A DNA stretch of 64,000 bases from Mesorhizobium sp. STM 4661 (GTDB taxonomy: Bacteria; Pseudomonadota; Alphaproteobacteria; Rhizobiales; Rhizobiaceae): contig NZ_CAAF010000032.1 of the NCBI RefSeq assembly GCF_000359125.1, positions 1 to 64,000 of the forward strand, in the 5' to 3' direction. Positions 26,781 through 35,951 of the stretch are shown here, piece after piece (within the stretch, counting starts at the first letter, position 1; the number at the start of each line of letters is the position of its first letter). The translations under genes and the position numbers were made by a program. The notes beneath the pieces were generated by a model, which searched no databases, was not told where the DNA came from, and worked only from the letters and a program-made list of their open reading frames with translations.

Positions 26781-27677
26781 ATGGACACCGAAAATCTGCG
26801 CAGCTTTCTCGAGGTTGCCGCCCATGGCAGCTTCACTGTCGCGGCCAACAGGCTCAACCTTGCCCAGTCCACCGTCAGCGCGCGGATCAGGGGCCTGGAA
26901 GAGCAATTGGGACGCCGGCTTTTCGTTCGCGACCGCGATGGCGTCGCGCTTACCCCGGCAGGGCGGCAGTTCCTGCCGCATGCCTCCTCGATCACTCGCA
27001 CCTGGGAGCAGTCGAGACAGGACATCGCCGTTCCCGACGGCTATGAGACGCTGCTCAGGCTGACCGCTCCGGCCTATCTGTGGGACCGCATCACCTCGCC
27101 CTGGATCGCCTGGATGCGCGAAAGGCGGCCGAACGTTGCGCTGCGGCTCGAGGGCAGTTTCCCTGACCTGGCGATCGACCAGATGGCCGAGGGCCTGCTC
27201 GATATCTGCATCCTCTATCTGCCGCGGCCGCATCCCGGCATCGTCTACGAGACGCTGGCGATCGATCAGGTGGTCCTCGTCCAGCATGCCGCGCAAACCG
27301 GGTCATGGACCGAGAATTACATTCTTATGGACTGGGGGTTGGAATTCCGCATCGAGCACGACCGGGCCTTTGCGGCGATGGTGAAGCCGGCAATATCGGC
27401 CGGGCTGGTTTTCATCGGGCTGCAGCATGTGCTTTCGCAGCAGGCGGCCGCCTATCTGCCGCTCAGCGCCGTGAGCAGCCACATCGAGCACGGCGAACTG
27501 AAGCGCGTCGAGGGTGCGCCGGTGTTCCAGCGGCCGATCTACCTCGCCTATCCAGGCAATCCCGCCTCGTCGGACGTTCTGGATATCGCGCTTGCGGGAC
27601 TGCGGACGCTGGCAAAAGACTGGTCGGGTGGCCAGGGTTTTTCGGAAGGCGACCGCGCTTTCAGCATGGCGGATTGA
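26781..27677 (+). CDS. LysR-family transcriptional regulator
   Basis: A 298-residue regulator: N-terminal winged helix at residues 1-60 (LRSFLEVAAHGSFTVAANRL, STVSARIRGLEEQLG) and a periplasmic-binding-like effector domain after it (LLRLTAPAYLWD, LLDICILYLP). It sits between the double-ATPase gene and the divergent binding-protein gene, so it probably controls the whole oligopeptide-type system. The effector is unknown. Confidence 0.87.
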   Translation: MDTENLRSFLEVAAHGSFTVAANRLNLAQSTVSARIRGLEEQLGRRLFVRDRDGVALTPAGRQFLPHASSITRTWEQSRQDIAVPDGYETLLRLTAPAYLWDRITSPWIAWMRERRPNVALRLEGSFPDLAIDQMAEGLLDICILYLPRPHPGIVYETLAIDQVVLVQHAAQTGSWTENYILMDWGLEFRIEHDRAFAAMVKPAISAGLVFIGLQHVLSQQAAAYLPLSAVSSHIEHGELKRVEGAPVFQRPIYLAYPGNPASSDVLDIALAGLRTLAKDWSGGQGFSEGDRAFSMAD

Positions 27678-27695
27678 GATACACGCGAGGTGTCT

Positions 27696-29735
27696 TCAGG
27701 CCGGTTCCGTTTGCACCGCCTTCTGCTTCTGCAATCTTGCCAGTTCGGCATAGGGGATGTGGCAGCGGATCGTGTGTCCGGGCTCAGCCTCGGCCAGCGA
27801 CGGCTCCTGCTCTTCGCAAATCGCCCCGAGCTTGCGCGGGCAGCGCGTATGGAACACGCAGCCCGATGGTGGATTGGTGGCGCTGGGGATTTCTCCGTCG
27901 AGGCGGATGCGCGACGTCTCCGTCTGGTCGAGCTTGGGCACGGCCGACAGCAGGGCTTCCGTATAGGGATGATGCGGCCCGGCAAAGACATTCTCGGACG
28001 GCCCCAGCTCCATGATGCGGCCGAGATAGAGCACGGCGATCTGGTCCGAGAGATAGCGAACGACAGCGAGATCATGCGAGATGAAGATGTAGCTGACATG
28101 CTCCTTCGATTGCAGGTCGGCGAGCAGGTTGAGGATCGCCGCTTGCACCGACACGTCGAGCGCGGAAGTCGGTTCGTCGCAGACGACGATGCGCGGCTCG
28201 CCGGCGAAGGCCCGCGCAATGGCGACGCGCTGCTTCAGCCCGCCCGAGAGCTGGCGCGGCTTGACGGCGAGATGCCGGTCGGTAAGCCGGACCGAACGCA
28301 CGAGCTCATCGAGGCGGGCCTGCAGGGCGGCGCCGCTCAAGCCCGCCAGCCGCTTCAGCGCCCTGCTGATCAGGTGGCGGATCGAATGCGACCGGTTCAG
28401 CGCCGAATCCGGGTTCTGGAAGACGATCTGCATGGCCTTGATCTGGTCCGCGGTGCGGTTGTCCAGACGCGCTGCCAGCGGCTTGCCCTCGAGTTCAATC
28501 CTGCCGCCTTCATCGGGCGGCACCAGGCCGAGCAGCAGCCTGGCGATGGTCGTCTTGCCGCTGCCGGATTCGCCGACCAGGCCTAGCGTCTCTCCAGGCC
28601 TCAGGCTGACCGATACATCCTTCACCGCCCGCAGCGCATGGCCATGGCTGGCATAGGTCTTGTTCAATCCTTCGACGCGTAATACGGACTCGGCTGCTGC
28701 TTTCGGCGTGGAAGCCGCCGCATCGCTCGGCGTCGCGCGCGGCAGCGATTGCGCCTGTTCATGATAGTGGCAGCGCGACAGCCGGCCACCCAGATCATAG
28801 AGCGGCGGCAATTCGGTGCGGCAACGGTCCGTCGCCAGCGCGCAGCGATCGGCGAAGGCGCAGCCTCTGATCGCAGCACCAATGCCGGGCAGGAACCCTG
28901 GAATGGTGTCGAGGCGACCGTGATCCTTGCGCTGTCCGCCGCGCGGCAGGCAGCGCAGCAGCGCCACCGTATAGGGATGGCGCGGGTCGTTGAAGACGAC
29001 GTCCGTCGGCCCTTCCTCGACCAGCATGCCGGCATAGAGCACGCCGACCCGGTCGCACATGTTGGAGACGACCGCCAGATTGTGGCTGATGAACAGGATC
29101 GAGGCGGAGAGTTCCTGCCGCAGCTGCGCGATCAGGTCGAGCACTTCGGCTTCCACCGTCGCGTCGAGGCCGGTCGTCGGTTCGTCGAGGATCAGCATGG
29201 TCGGGTCGTTGGCCAGCGCCATGGCGATGGCGACGCGCTGCTGCATGCCGCCCGAAAGCTGGTGCGGATAGCGCTGCATGACGCTGGCCGGGTCGGAGAT
29301 GCGCACGCGGTTCAGCATGGCGATGGCCTTGTCGCTCGCGGCCTGTCCCGAGACGCCGCCAAGCTCAAAAATCTCGGTCAGCTGGCGGCCGATGCGCAGC
29401 GAGGGGTTCAGCGCCTTGCCCGGGTCCTGATAGACCATCGACACGCTTTCCGCACGCGCCCGCCGCAGCGCTTCGGCGTCGAGCTTCATGACATCCTGGC
29501 CGTCGAGCGAGATCGCCCCGCCGGTGATCGAGCCGTTGCGCGGCAGATAGCGCACGACGGTAAGCGCCACGGTGGATTTGCCGCAGCCGGATTCGCCGAC
29601 CAGTCCGTAGGCTTCGCCCTGGCCGATGCCGAGGCTGAGGTTGCGCAGCACCGCCCGGTTGCGGCCGCCGACGCGGTAGGCCACGGAGAGGTCGTGCAAT
29701 TCGAGCGCGTTCGCGGGTTTGGCGGGTTCAGTCAT
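27696..29735 (-). CDS. Oligopeptide-type ABC transporter ATPase, DppD-DppF fusion
   Basis: A 679-residue protein with two complete ATPase modules. Module one has Walker A GESGCGKST, LSGGMQQRV and ILDEPTTGLD. Module two has GESGSGKTT, LSGGLKQRV and CDEPTSALD. Each ends with the oligopeptide-type extension containing cysteines (CAFADRCALATDRC in the first, CVFHTRCPRK in the second), which in this class can ligate a cluster. ATG 29735 overlaps the upstream permease stop by 8 bases and follows AGGGGG. Fusion of the two usual ATPases means that one gene provides both. It serves the adjacent permeases. Confidence 0.87.
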   Translation of the reverse strand: MTEPAKPANALELHDLSVAYRVGGRNRAVLRNLSLGIGQGEAYGLVGESGCGKSTVALTVVRYLPRNGSITGGAISLDGQDVMKLDAEALRRARAESVSMVYQDPGKALNPSLRIGRQLTEIFELGGVSGQAASDKAIAMLNRVRISDPASVMQRYPHQLSGGMQQRVAIAMALANDPTMLILDEPTTGLDATVEAEVLDLIAQLRQELSASILFISHNLAVVSNMCDRVGVLYAGMLVEEGPTDVVFNDPRHPYTVALLRCLPRGGQRKDHGRLDTIPGFLPGIGAAIRGCAFADRCALATDRCRTELPPLYDLGGRLSRCHYHEQAQSLPRATPSDAAASTPKAAAESVLRVEGLNKTYASHGHALRAVKDVSVSLRPGETLGLVGESGSGKTTIARLLLGLVPPDEGGRIELEGKPLAARLDNRTADQIKAMQIVFQNPDSALNRSHSIRHLISRALKRLAGLSGAALQARLDELVRSVRLTDRHLAVKPRQLSGGLKQRVAIARAFAGEPRIVVCDEPTSALDVSVQAAILNLLADLQSKEHVSYIFISHDLAVVRYLSDQIAVLYLGRIMELGPSENVFAGPHHPYTEALLSAVPKLDQTETSRIRLDGEIPSATNPPSGCVFHTRCPRKLGAICEEQEPSLAEAEPGHTIRCHIPYAELARLQKQKAVQTEPA

Positions 29736-30606
29736 TGAGCGCCCCCTGGACACCGTCCGCCGCCAGATTGACGCCGATCACCAGCGAGGCGATAGCGAGC
29801 GCGTCGAACAGCACCGTCCACCAGAAGCCGCCGCCGATCATGCCGTAATTGCTGGAGATGCTCAGCCCCCAGTCGGGCGAGGGCGGCTGGATGCCAAAAC
29901 CCATGAAGCTCAGCGTCGCGACCGCGAAGATCGCATAGCCGAGGCGGACCGTCGTCTCGACCAGGATCGGCGGAATGACGTTGGGCAGGATCTCGACGAA
30001 CATCGTATGCAATGCGCTTTCGTGCCTGAGCTGGGCGGCGGCGACATAGTCGAGTTCGCGTTCGGCAAGCACGGCCGAGCGCACCGTGCGGGCGATGATC
30101 GGCGCGAAGCTGAGGCCGATGACGACGATGACCGTTGCCTTGGAGGTGCCGAGCGCGACGATGGCAAGCAGCGCGACGATGACCACCGGGATGGCCATGA
30201 AGGCTTCGAGGATGCGGCTGACGATGTCGTCGACGATGCCGCGGAAATAGCCGGTGAACAGACCGAGCGCGGTGCCGGCTATCGTCGCCAGCAAGGTGGC
30301 CAGCGGGGCGACGGTCAGGATATCGCGCGAGCCGACGATGACGCGCGAGAAGACGTCGCGGCCGATCTGGTCGGTGCCGAACCAGTGCTCGGCCGAAGGC
30401 GGCGCCAGCGCGTTGATGATGTCGTCGGCAAGCGGATCGTAGGGCGCGAAATGTTCGCCGAACAGCGCGCAGGCGACCCAGAACAGTACGATGCCGAGGC
30501 CGGTGAGGAACGTGCCGGACCTGAGCAGCGAGAAGAAGACCTCCGCCCAGGGGCCGCGCCGGCCGGTATTGTCGGGCATGCTGGTCTGGGCGTCGGTGGC
30601 GCTCAT
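29728..30606 (-). CDS. Oligopeptide-type ABC transporter permease (DppC-like)
   Basis: A 292-residue inner-membrane permease with about six hydrophobic segments. The DppC-type N-terminus runs into LTGLGIVLFWVACALFG; EHWFGTDQIGRDVFSRVIVGSR and SFAPIIARTVRSAVL are family landmarks, and the EAA-like loop is in AAAQLRHESALHTMFVEILPN. ATG 30606 overlaps the stop of the DppB-like gene by 4 bases. It forms a heterodimer with that protein. Confidence 0.87.
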   Translation of the reverse strand: MSATDAQTSMPDNTGRRGPWAEVFFSLLRSGTFLTGLGIVLFWVACALFGEHFAPYDPLADDIINALAPPSAEHWFGTDQIGRDVFSRVIVGSRDILTVAPLATLLATIAGTALGLFTGYFRGIVDDIVSRILEAFMAIPVVIVALLAIVALGTSKATVIVVIGLSFAPIIARTVRSAVLAERELDYVAAAQLRHESALHTMFVEILPNVIPPILVETTVRLGYAIFAVATLSFMGFGIQPPSPDWGLSISSNYGMIGGGFWWTVLFDALAIASLVIGVNLAADGVQGALND

Positions 30607-31556
30607 TGGTCTGTCCCCAGCCGGATGCGCGGATTGAGCACCGAGTAAAGAAAGTCGGCGGCAAGGGTTGCCACGGCATAGACGATGCCGATGGTCAGGA
30701 TGCCGGCCTCCAGCACCGGAAAATCCTTGCCGCGCGCGGCGGTGAAGATCAGCGAGCCGATGCCCTGGTAGCGAAACAGCGTCTCGATGACGACGAGGCC
30801 GCCGATGAGATAGCCGGTCTGGGTGGCAATCACGGTGATCGTCGGCAGCAGCGCATTGCGCAGCACATGGCGCCAGATCACCGTTCGCCATGGCAGGCCC
30901 TTGAGCACGGCGGTTCTCGTATAGTCGGAATCGAGCGCCTCGATCATGCCGGAGCGGGCCATGCGGGCGATGTAGCCGAACAGCACCAGAAACAGCGGCA
31001 GCGACGGCAGGATCAGATAATAGAGCTGGGTGAAGAAGCCGGCATCCCTTGGCCATGCGGCCGAAATCGGCAGCCAGCGCAGCCAGACGCCGAAGATCAG
31101 AATGAGGATGATGCCGGTGACGAACTCCGGCAGCACCGTCACCGACAATCCGCCCAGGCTGATGATGCGGTCGAGCGGCCGGTTGAGGTTGAGCGCGGCA
31201 ATGACGCCGCCGAGAATGCCGATCGGCACCACCAGCACGAAGGCGACCGCCGCCAGCTTCATCGAATTGCCCAGCGCATCGATGACGAAAGGCGCCACCG
31301 GCGAGCGGAAGATATAGGACGTGCCCATGTCGCCCTGGATGAAGTTCCAGATCCAGCTGCCATATTGGGTCAGCAGCGGGCGGTCGACGCCGAGCGAATG
31401 ATTGAGCGCATCGACCGCGCGCTGGTCGGCGAACGGACCCAATATGGCCCGCCCGACATTGCCCGGCAGCACCTGGCCGCCCAGAAACACCATGATGCTC
31501 AACAGGAACAATGTGACGAGCGACAGGGCGATGCGTCGAACGAGGAAGCTTAGGAT
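30603..31556 (-). CDS. Oligopeptide-type ABC transporter permease (DppB-like), probable ATC start
   Basis: A permease of about 317 residues. The conserved DppB N-terminus (LSFLVRRIALSLVTLFLLS) is encoded in frame but is preceded by no ATG, GTG or TTG. An ATC codon at 31554-31556 lies 8 bases after a perfect AAGGAG (31565-31570), and the resulting length is normal for DppB. The first conventional start, TTG at 31511, would remove most of the first membrane helix and has no such ribosome-binding site. The gene overlaps the 3' end of the molybdoenzyme gene by 7 bases, implying coupling. Other landmarks are GVDRPLLTQYGSWI and YTRTAVLKGLPWRTVIWRHVLRN. Confidence 0.78.
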   Translation of the reverse strand: MLSFLVRRIALSLVTLFLLSIMVFLGGQVLPGNVGRAILGPFADQRAVDALNHSLGVDRPLLTQYGSWIWNFIQGDMGTSYIFRSPVAPFVIDALGNSMKLAAVAFVLVVPIGILGGVIAALNLNRPLDRIISLGGLSVTVLPEFVTGIILILIFGVWLRWLPISAAWPRDAGFFTQLYYLILPSLPLFLVLFGYIARMARSGMIEALDSDYTRTAVLKGLPWRTVIWRHVLRNALLPTITVIATQTGYLIGGLVVIETLFRYQGIGSLIFTAARGKDFPVLEAGILTIGIVYAVATLAADFLYSVLNPRIRLGTDQ

Positions 31557-33919
31557 GGCACCGACTCCTTATGAAGCCCCGTGGTTCGAGACAAGTCGGG
31601 GATGTCGGACAAACTCAGCGCAGCCGGCGGATCGAACGCCGTGACCGGCGGAACGGTCCCCGAGAAGCGCGACACCTGGACCAGCGTCGAATTGCAGGTC
31701 GGCGACTGGGCCAGCCGCGACGTGCCTCGATCGGCCGTAAGCACATTCGGGTTGCCGTGCTTTTCCAGACTGGGCGACCGCCCGGGTTCGGAAGGATCGA
31801 ACCAGGCGCCGGTCGGCAGTTGCACGACCCCCGGCATCAGCCCCTCCGTCAATATGGCGCCGGCCAGGCACGATCCGCGATCGTTGAAGACGAGAACGAC
31901 CTCTCCGTCCTGAATTCCGCGCACTGCTGCGTCGGTTCGGTTGATCCACAGCGGGGCGCGGCCCGACACCTTGCCGGCGCGGCTGACCGAGCCATGGTCG
32001 TACTGGCTGTGGAGCTTGTCGGCCGGCTGCGGCGACAGCAAGTGCAGCGGGAACTGTCCAGCCAGGCTGCTGCCCAGCCATTCCAGCGGCTCACGCCATA
32101 CGGCATGGCCTGGACAGTCATCATAGCCGAAGGCATCGATCGTCGAGGAAAACAGCTCGATGCGCCCCGATGGGGTCGCCAGCCGGTGCCGCTCGGGATC
32201 CGCGCGGAAAGTGCCGAGGAATGTCTGCGAGTTGATTTGCCGCCTCAGCTCGGCATGGCCGTCATGCCAGAAGCGCTCGAATGGCGGCATCTCGATGCCG
32301 ACGGCGGCCGCGTTCTTCGCTGCCTGCGAATAGAGAAGCTGGATCCATTCGTCCGCGTCGCGCCCTTCGGTGAAGGGTTCCCGCACGCCAAGCCGCGTGG
32401 CCAGATCGGCAAAGATCCGGTAGTCGTCGCGCGCTTCCTCGACCGGTTGGATGATCCGTTTCATGGCGACCATGAGATTATCGCGATTCGAGAAGGCGAG
32501 ATCATTTCTCTCCACCGTCGTCGTGACCGGAAGCACGATGTCGGCATGCCGCGCCGTCGCCGTCCAGAAGGGCTCGTGGACGATGATCGTCTCCGGACGC
32601 TGCCATGCCTCGACGAGCCGGTTCAGGTCCTGATGATGGTGGAACGGATTGCCGCCGGCCCAGTAGACCAGCCTGATATCGGGATAGGACAGAGCGGCGC
32701 CGTTGAACTCGAACGATCCGCCCGGATTGAGCAGCATGTCGGCTACGCGCGCGACGGGTATGAAGCCCGATACCTTGTTGTGGCCCTGGGGCAGGGACGG
32801 CCATCGAAATCCGAGCTCCGGTCTTCCCGCGCCGTTGGTCGAGGAATAGCCGAAGCCAAATCCGCCGCCCGGCAATCCGATCTGACCGAGCAAGGCGGCG
32901 AGCGTGATCGCCGCCCAGTAGGGCTGTTCGCCATGGTCGGCGCGCTGCAGCGACCAACTGACCATCACCATTGTGCGCTTGGCCGCCATCTCTCTCGCCA
33001 GCGCCACCATCCTGTCCTCGGCCATACCGGTCAGGGATGCCGCCCATGCCGGGTCTTTCGGCTGGCCGTCGCTCTCGCCCATGATGTAGGCCCGGACGAT
33101 CTCGAAGCCGGTACAGCAGCGCGCCAGAAACGCTTCGTCGTGGCGGCCCTCGCTGATGAGGGTATGACACAGAGCCAGTATGAGGGCGGTGTCGCTGTTC
33201 GGCCGCAGCGCAAGCCACTCGGTGTCGACGCCTCGCGGCGCATCATCGCGTACGGGCGACACGTTGATGAGCCGGGCGCCGTTGCCAACCGCCTTGCGCA
33301 AGGCGGCGGAAGCCTCGTGCCGGCCCGTGCCGCCACCCTGGATCTGCGCGTTGCGCCAGGGCAGCCCGCCGAAGGCGACGATCAATTCGCTATGCCGCAC
33401 GATGCCGTCCCAGGTGGAATGATTGCCCGTAAGGCCGTCGGTACCGCCAAGCACATGCGGCAGGATCACCTCGGCCGCACCGTAGGAATAGCTGAGGATC
33501 GAGCGTGTGTAGCCGCCAACCGTGTTGAGGAAGCGGTGCACCTGGCTCTGGGCATGGTGGAAGCGCCCGGCGCTGGCCCAGCCGTAGGATCCGGCATAGA
33601 TCGCAGCGTTTCCGTGCTCGACGCGGACCCGGTCCAGTTCGGCGGCCACAAGATCCAGTGCCATTTCCCAGGGGACTTCGACGAAAGCTTCGCCGCCGCG
33701 CCGGCCGCGGCCGGTCGATCTGTCTCCTTCGAGCCAGCCACGCCTGACGGCGGGGCGCGAAACGCGCATATCTCCCTCGGTCGTGCCGAGCAGGGACCTG
33801 CCGATCGGCGACGGATCGGGATCGCCGCTCCACGGCTCGATACCGACAAGCTTGCCGTTCTCGGCACTGACCTCGTATGTCCCCCAATGCATGGTGGTGA
33901 GCAGGGTTCTGGACTCCAT
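31550..33919 (-). CDS. Molybdopterin oxidoreductase, biotin/TMAO/DMSO sulfoxide-reductase type
   Basis: A 789-residue molybdoenzyme of the DMSO-reductase family. SYGWASAGRFHHAQ (about residues 111-124) holds the serine that usually ligates molybdenum in the DMSO/TMAO/biotin sulfoxide reductase branch. No twin-arginine signal and no N-terminal Fe-S motif are seen, so it is cytoplasmic and like BisC. Other landmarks are YWAGGNPFHHHQDLNRLV and NRDNLMVAMKRIIQPV. ATG 33919 was chosen; TTG 33931 is possible. It lies between a binding-protein gene and the permease genes of one transport operon, so it probably reduces an imported N- or S-oxide, or a compound released from it. Confidence 0.83.
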   Translation of the reverse strand: MESRTLLTTMHWGTYEVSAENGKLVGIEPWSGDPDPSPIGRSLLGTTEGDMRVSRPAVRRGWLEGDRSTGRGRRGGEAFVEVPWEMALDLVAAELDRVRVEHGNAAIYAGSYGWASAGRFHHAQSQVHRFLNTVGGYTRSILSYSYGAAEVILPHVLGGTDGLTGNHSTWDGIVRHSELIVAFGGLPWRNAQIQGGGTGRHEASAALRKAVGNGARLINVSPVRDDAPRGVDTEWLALRPNSDTALILALCHTLISEGRHDEAFLARCCTGFEIVRAYIMGESDGQPKDPAWAASLTGMAEDRMVALAREMAAKRTMVMVSWSLQRADHGEQPYWAAITLAALLGQIGLPGGGFGFGYSSTNGAGRPELGFRWPSLPQGHNKVSGFIPVARVADMLLNPGGSFEFNGAALSYPDIRLVYWAGGNPFHHHQDLNRLVEAWQRPETIIVHEPFWTATARHADIVLPVTTTVERNDLAFSNRDNLMVAMKRIIQPVEEARDDYRIFADLATRLGVREPFTEGRDADEWIQLLYSQAAKNAAAVGIEMPPFERFWHDGHAELRRQINSQTFLGTFRADPERHRLATPSGRIELFSSTIDAFGYDDCPGHAVWREPLEWLGSSLAGQFPLHLLSPQPADKLHSQYDHGSVSRAGKVSGRAPLWINRTDAAVRGIQDGEVVLVFNDRGSCLAGAILTEGLMPGVVQLPTGAWFDPSEPGRSPSLEKHGNPNVLTADRGTSRLAQSPTCNSTLVQVSRFSGTVPPVTAFDPPAALSLSDIPDLSRTTGLHKESVPS

Positions 33920-34004
33920 GGGATGCGTCAATGCTGGATCATCGTCCCGCCATGGCCAATGCCGGGCAAGGCGCCGACCACCCTGTCCCGGCTGGTCGCG
34001 AAGT

Positions 34005-34028
34005 GCCAGCCCCTTTCTCGGGGCTGGC
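34005..34028 (-). terminator. Hairpin after binding-protein gene B
   Basis: GCCAGCCCC-TTTCTC-GGGGCTGGC lies just past the stop of the binding-protein gene at 34057. There is no T-run after it on the minus strand, so it is more likely an mRNA-stabilising hairpin that favours the binding protein over downstream genes than a terminator. Confidence 0.45.
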
Positions 34029-34056
34029 GGTCGCGGGCATCAGCTCTTCCTCCCGG

Positions 34057-35721
34057 TCAGGCCTTCGCGGCCTTTTCCAGGAACAGCTGCGACATGGCGG
34101 TCGGCTGCACGCCGGTCAGGCCCTTCGTGGTCGCCGTCAGATAGTCGTAGAAATAGCCGAAGATGACCGGCGTTTCCTCGAGCAGCAGCTTCTGGATCTT
34201 GCCGGCGTCCGCCTTTTGCGCTTCGAGATCGAGGGCTGCGATGTAGCTGGTCGCCAGCGTGTCGTAGTCCTTGTTCTTGAAGTGCGCCGCATTCCAGGTG
34301 CCGTCGCTCTTGAGCGGTGCGGCCAGGAAGACGTTGGGTACGCCGCGATGGCCGTAGTCGGTGATGCCCATCACCGAGTCCAGCCAGTTCGACTTGCCGA
34401 ACACCGCATCGCCGTAATAGGCGCCCTGGTCGAGGATGTTGAGTTCGAGCTCGACACCGATCTCCTTGACCCAGTTCTGGATGAGCTGGGCATATTCAGG
34501 GATTTCCAGATAGCGCTCGGTGGTCAGCGTCACCTTGAAGCCGTTGCCGGCGCCGGCTGCTTCCATCAGCTGCTTGGCCTGCGCGATGTCCTGCTGGCGC
34601 TGCGGCACGGTCGGATCGGTGGAAGGATAGGCCGAGGCGAATGGGCTGTCATTGCCTTCGATGGCGCGCCCCTTCATCAGGCCGGCGACCAGCTTCTTGC
34701 GGTCGAGGCAAAGCGCGATGGCACGGCGCACGCGCGGGTCCTTCAACGGATCGGAATCGCAGCGCATGTGCAGTTGCTGGTGCGCAACCGATTTCAGGCT
34801 GATGATGTCGATGGCCGGATCGGTGAGCAGGCCGACGCCGGCCAGCACCGGCAGCTGGTTGATGATGTCGACCTGGCCGCCCTGCAGCGCCAGGATCATC
34901 GGCTGCGTGTCGGCGAAGAAGGTGAACTCGGTGCGATCCGGCAGCGCCTTGTCGCCCCAGTAATCGTCGTTGCGCACGAAGGAGGCGCCGACCTTCGCCG
35001 TGTACTTTTCCAGCTTGAAAGGCCCGGTGCCGTCGAAGCTCTTCTCGTAGTCGCCCTTGTAGCTCGCCGGGATGATGACGGCGTTGTAGTTGTCGGACGA
35101 CACCATGTAGGGGAAATTGCCGTTCGGCGCGTCGAGGTGGAATTCGACGGTGTAGTCGTCGACCTTCTTGGTGGCGCCCTTCTGCAGGATGCCGGTGAAC
35201 ACCGACAGCGCGTTGGACGAATTGGCAGGATCGGCGAGGCGGTCGATGCTGGCCACCACGTCATCCGCCTTCATCTCGCCGCCGCTGTGGAACTTGACGC
35301 CCTTGCGCAGCGTGAAGGTCCACACCGTACCGGTGTCGTTCGGCTTCCAGCTTTCGGCCAAGGCCGGCTTGAGCACGAGGTCCGGGCCGTCGATGCAGAG
35401 GAATTCGGCGACCTGCTGCAGCACGACAAGGCCGCCGGCGTCGGCGATGGTCACCGGGTCGATGGCCGCGGCGGGCACGCTGCTGGCTACGCGAATGGTG
35501 GCGCCGGCGGCGCCCGCGGCGCGGGCGAGCGAGGGCGCGGCGCCTAGGCCCGCGGCCATGCCAATGCGGCCGAGCAGCGGCAGCGACAGGCCAAGCAGGC
35601 TGCCGTGGCGGACGAAATCGCGGCGGCTGACACGGCCGTCGACAAGACCGTCGATGAGATGGTTTTCGAGCGGCGAGCGATTGCGCCGGATGAGATCGAG
35701 AATGCGATAGTTCTTGCTCAT
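34057..35721 (-). CDS. Peptide/nickel-type ABC substrate-binding protein, Tat-exported (B)
   Basis: A 554-residue family-5 solute-binding protein and paralogue of protein A. The twin-arginine signal SRRDFVRHGSLLGLSL lies at about residues 32-47, followed by an alanine-rich cleavage region (ARAAGAAGA). Mature landmarks are KPALAESWKPND, KADDVVASIDRLAD and GTGPFKLEKYTAKV. It precedes the molybdoenzyme and permease genes on the same strand and is probably the main binding protein of this transporter. Paralogue A would widen the substrate range. Confidence 0.87.
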   Translation of the reverse strand: MSKNYRILDLIRRNRSPLENHLIDGLVDGRVSRRDFVRHGSLLGLSLPLLGRIGMAAGLGAAPSLARAAGAAGATIRVASSVPAAAIDPVTIADAGGLVVLQQVAEFLCIDGPDLVLKPALAESWKPNDTGTVWTFTLRKGVKFHSGGEMKADDVVASIDRLADPANSSNALSVFTGILQKGATKKVDDYTVEFHLDAPNGNFPYMVSSDNYNAVIIPASYKGDYEKSFDGTGPFKLEKYTAKVGASFVRNDDYWGDKALPDRTEFTFFADTQPMILALQGGQVDIINQLPVLAGVGLLTDPAIDIISLKSVAHQQLHMRCDSDPLKDPRVRRAIALCLDRKKLVAGLMKGRAIEGNDSPFASAYPSTDPTVPQRQQDIAQAKQLMEAAGAGNGFKVTLTTERYLEIPEYAQLIQNWVKEIGVELELNILDQGAYYGDAVFGKSNWLDSVMGITDYGHRGVPNVFLAAPLKSDGTWNAAHFKNKDYDTLATSYIAALDLEAQKADAGKIQKLLLEETPVIFGYFYDYLTATTKGLTGVQPTAMSQLFLEKAAKA

Positions 35722-35951
35722 GGGTTCTACCCTTTCCCCTGTGTTCTTGTGATTGACGAATTCAGGATGTTCTCCGTATCCCGGCCGTCAACGAGGTTGT
35801 CGAGACTGTAGCATGCGGTCTTGGCTGGTCCATCCCGTCCTTGCGGCGGAGGGGCCGGTTTTTCTTAAGGCACTGCTTCTACCTGTTCATTCCCATTCGT
35901 GGCTGCGGCTTTCCTGTTGTATCTGTCTCCTGTCGGTTCGTGTGATCACTC

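Noticed and set aside
31571..34144. 857-codon open frame on the plus strand
   Set aside because: It is entirely antisense to the molybdoenzyme gene. Its composition is that of a reverse-strand shadow in high-GC DNA, and it has no domain motif.
35797..35806. TTGTCGAGAC as a second GntR operator before binding-protein gene B
   Set aside because: It matches only the first half of the TTGTCGACAA core and is not palindromic. The rest of 35722-35951 shows no other signal.
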